Positions 62,171-64,000 of a stretch of DNA of 64,000 nt are shown here, in pieces. A program made the translations under genes and the position numbers. Source of the DNA: Aeromicrobium sp. Root472D3 (lineage in GTDB: Bacteria; Actinomycetota; Actinomycetes; Propionibacteriales; Nocardioidaceae). How positions within the stretch are numbered: the first letter of the stretch is position 1; every line of letters starts with the position of its first letter. The notes beneath the pieces were generated by a model, which worked only from the letters and a program-made list of their open reading frames with translations, had not been told where the DNA came from and did not search any database. The stretch is taken from the NCBI RefSeq assembly GCF_001426485.1, contig NZ_LMET01000001.1:2036505-2100504 (forward strand), in the 5' to 3' direction.

Positions 62171-63627
62171 CGACGTCGACCGGCAGGGCCGCCGCGCAAG
62201 GGCTGGGCGCCGTCGTCGGCTTCCTCGTCGCCGTCGAGATCGCCAGCGGCGTGCTGCAGGGCTACTACACGCCGATCTACCCGCAGATCGCCGAGCACCT
62301 CGACATCTCCGAGGGCGACATCAACTGGTTCGAGGCGGCGCAGCTGATCGTCTCGGCGCTGGCGATCCCGCTGCTGGCGCGCCTCGGCGACCTCATCGGT
62401 CACAAGAAGGTGCTGGTGCTGGCCACCGCCGTCACGGCGCTGGGCTCGTGGATCACGGTCGTCGCGCCGTCCTTCACGACGTTCCTGATCGGCTGGGCAC
62501 TGCAGGGTGCCGCGATCATCTGGCTGCCGCTCGAGATCGCGATCATCCACCGCCGCACCCGCGACTCCGGACGTCAGGGGCTGCTGACGCGCCGCGGTGC
62601 CGCGGTGCTCGTCGGCGCGCTCGAGCTGGCGGTCATCATCGGCGCGCTGACGAGCGGCGCGATCGTCGACAGCCTCGACATGAAAGTCGTCCTCGCGGTG
62701 CCGGCGATCGTCCTGACGGTCGTGCTGGTGGCGGTGTGGTTCGGCATCGAGGACGCGCCGGGGGAGTCGTCCGGTGGCATCGACTGGACGGGCCTGGCCC
62801 TCGTCACCCTCGCGCTGGGCCTCGTGATGGCCGGGCTGGTGCTGGTGCGGCTCGAGGGCGCGGGCAGCGTCCGCGCGTGGATCGTCATGCTGCTCGGCGT
62901 GCTCGCGCTGGTGCCGTTCGTGCGGCACGAGCGGTCGGTCGCCGACCCCATCGTGGACGTCGACCTGCTCGCGAGCCCGAGCCAGTGGCCGATCCAGCTG
63001 ACGGCGTTCCTGTTCGGCATCCCGGTGCTGGGAGGTCAGATCCCCTTGTCAACCTTCGCCCAGGCCGATCCGGACGTCCGCGGGTACGGCCTCGGCGCCG
63101 ACTCCGGCTTCGTCTCGACGCTGATCGGTGTCTACGTCATCACGCTGGCGATCGGAGCGTTCACGCTGCCGGTGACGACGCGGCTGTTCGGCGTCCGGCG
63201 CACCCTGATCATCGCGTGCCTGTTCGTCGCGGTCGGTTACGCGCTGTGGCTGCCGTTCCACGACACGACGCTGCAGGCGATCATCAACATGGCGGTCGCC
63301 GGTCTCGGCTCGGGCGCGCTCGTCGCGTCGTTGCCAGCCGCCGCTGCGGCCGCGGCGCCACCGGAGCGGACGGGTATCGCGACCGGCATGACCAATGGCA
63401 CCAAGGTCATCGGCGGCGCGATCGCGTCCTCGATCTTCGCGATCGCGCTGGCCTCCACCGGCTCGATCGACAAGCTCGGCGAGGAGGCCGCCAACGCTCC
63501 GCTCTCGGGCTACCTCGTGGTCTGGAGCGTCTGCTCGGGCGCCGCCCTGCTCGCCGCGATCGCACTCATGCTGGCGCCGAAGGTCGCCTTCGCCCGCCAG
63601 GACGAGCCGGCTGCGCCGACGGCGTGA
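62167..63627 (+). CDS. MFS transporter
   Basis: A 486-residue major facilitator with about 14 hydrophobic helices (DHA2-like). The loop 2-3 motif is seen as LARLGDLIGHKKVLVLATAV. Helices end with AAIALMLAPKVAF. It is translationally coupled to the M20 peptidase gene by ATGA. Substrate unknown; drug or peptide-product efflux is the guess from context. Confidence 0.92.
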   Translation: MTTSTGRAAAQGLGAVVGFLVAVEIASGVLQGYYTPIYPQIAEHLDISEGDINWFEAAQLIVSALAIPLLARLGDLIGHKKVLVLATAVTALGSWITVVAPSFTTFLIGWALQGAAIIWLPLEIAIIHRRTRDSGRQGLLTRRGAAVLVGALELAVIIGALTSGAIVDSLDMKVVLAVPAIVLTVVLVAVWFGIEDAPGESSGGIDWTGLALVTLALGLVMAGLVLVRLEGAGSVRAWIVMLLGVLALVPFVRHERSVADPIVDVDLLASPSQWPIQLTAFLFGIPVLGGQIPLSTFAQADPDVRGYGLGADSGFVSTLIGVYVITLAIGAFTLPVTTRLFGVRRTLIIACLFVAVGYALWLPFHDTTLQAIINMAVAGLGSGALVASLPAAAAAAAPPERTGIATGMTNGTKVIGGAIASSIFAIALASTGSIDKLGEEAANAPLSGYLVVWSVCSGAALLAAIALMLAPKVAFARQDEPAAPTA

Positions 63628-63645
63628 CAGGTGCTGGCTCGGACG

Positions 63646-64000
63646 TCAAGCGTCCCCCTCAAGGGCGACCCACTCGTCGCGCGCCAGGTCGTAGCCGTCG
63701 AGTGGCATGCCCAGCGCGCGACGTACGCGGTAGCGACCGTTGAGGGCGCGCATGTCGACGTCCTCGACGTCGTCGGGGTGGACGTCGAGCAGCGGGAGCG
63801 TGAACCATCGCAGGGCCTGTCGCAGGCGTCCGGCCTCCTCCAGCGTGCTGGCGATCCACTCGCACTCCACGCCGCCGATCAGTCCTGAGCGCACACGCAC
63901 GAGCATCTCGGCGAGCAGCGCGTCGGCCCGGTCGTCCTCGCCGGCCTCCAGCTCTGACATGAGCAGCCCGCAGCGAGGGTCGAGCTCGGTCGGTCCGCCG
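63646..64000 (-). CDS. TPR-like protein, unknown function (5' end outside window)
   Basis: The frame is open to the right edge (GGPTELDPRCGLLMSELEAG), so the ATG at 63960 is probably internal and the gene starts beyond 64000. The visible 118 residues are helical and acidic (RADALLAEMLVRVRSGLIGG, WIASTLEEAGRLRQALRWFT), resembling tetratricopeptide-like repeats as in SEC-C-linked proteins. It is convergent with the MFS gene, 18 bases away. Confidence 0.72.
   Translation of the reverse strand, partial: GGPTELDPRCGLLMSELEAGEDDRADALLAEMLVRVRSGLIGGVECEWIASTLEEAGRLRQALRWFTLPLLDVHPDDVEDVDMRALNGRYRVRRALGMPLDGYDLARDEWVALEGDA

Overview
The window is a high-GC chromosomal segment of an actinobacterium. 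Gene content and order point to the Nocardioidaceae (Aeromicrobium-like), but that name is an inference without a database search. Supporting signs are the ftsK-pgsA-cinA-clgR-recA-recX core order, lexA near a LysM SOS gene, an nrdR-nrdJ pair coding for a B12-dependent ribonucleotide reductase, and many genes with the -10 box placed 6-7 bases before the start codon (leaderless mRNAs).

Layout. 1-7.2 kb: end of ftsK, a small membrane protein, pgsA, a CinA-C amidase, clgR, then recA (with an SOS box) and recX; a TipA-like MerR gene and a DUF3046 gene lie between. 7.2-11.4 kb: PadR regulator, Asp-box propeller protein, DUF4442 protein, zinc alcohol dehydrogenase, membrane protein. 11.4-13.4 kb: a lower-GC patch of very small membrane-protein genes, several missing from ordinary ORF lists, with gene remnants. 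13.5-19.6 kb: miaB, a GH16-like protein, secreted tripeptidyl aminopeptidase, M15 peptidase, DinB-like protein. 19.6-25.7 kb: a YhgE/Pip protein, an MMPL transporter fused to an ABC-type ATPase, their divergent TetR regulator, and a guanidinium exporter behind a guanidine-III riboswitch. 25.8-35.1 kb: HhH-GPD protein, LigB-like protein, MT0933-like protein, miaA-dapF-hflX, collagen-like secreted protein, DinG helicase, galE.

35.1-41.6 kb is an SOS-centred region: lexA, an SDR gene, a YihY/BrkB protein, a LysM protein and a lipoprotein PBP, with five SOS-box-like sites, four of them in one 280-bp intergenic region. 41.6-49.4 kb: amidotransferase, secreted TIM-barrel-like protein, dps, GlsB-type protein, zinc-ribbon protein, PAS-GGDEF-EAL protein. 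49.4-53.5 kb: nrdR and nrdJ behind a promoter with two NrdR-box-like palindromes spaced 31 bp. 53.5-59.4 kb: a lower-GC island with two large helicase genes carrying nuclease domains (NERD-UvrD and PLD-SF2-DUF3427); this is the best candidate for an uncharacterised defence-like system. 59.5-64 kb: luciferase-like oxidoreductase, zinc-ribbon protein, M20 peptidase, MFS transporter and the end of another gene.

No tRNA, rRNA, CRISPR array, insertion sequence or prophage was recognised.
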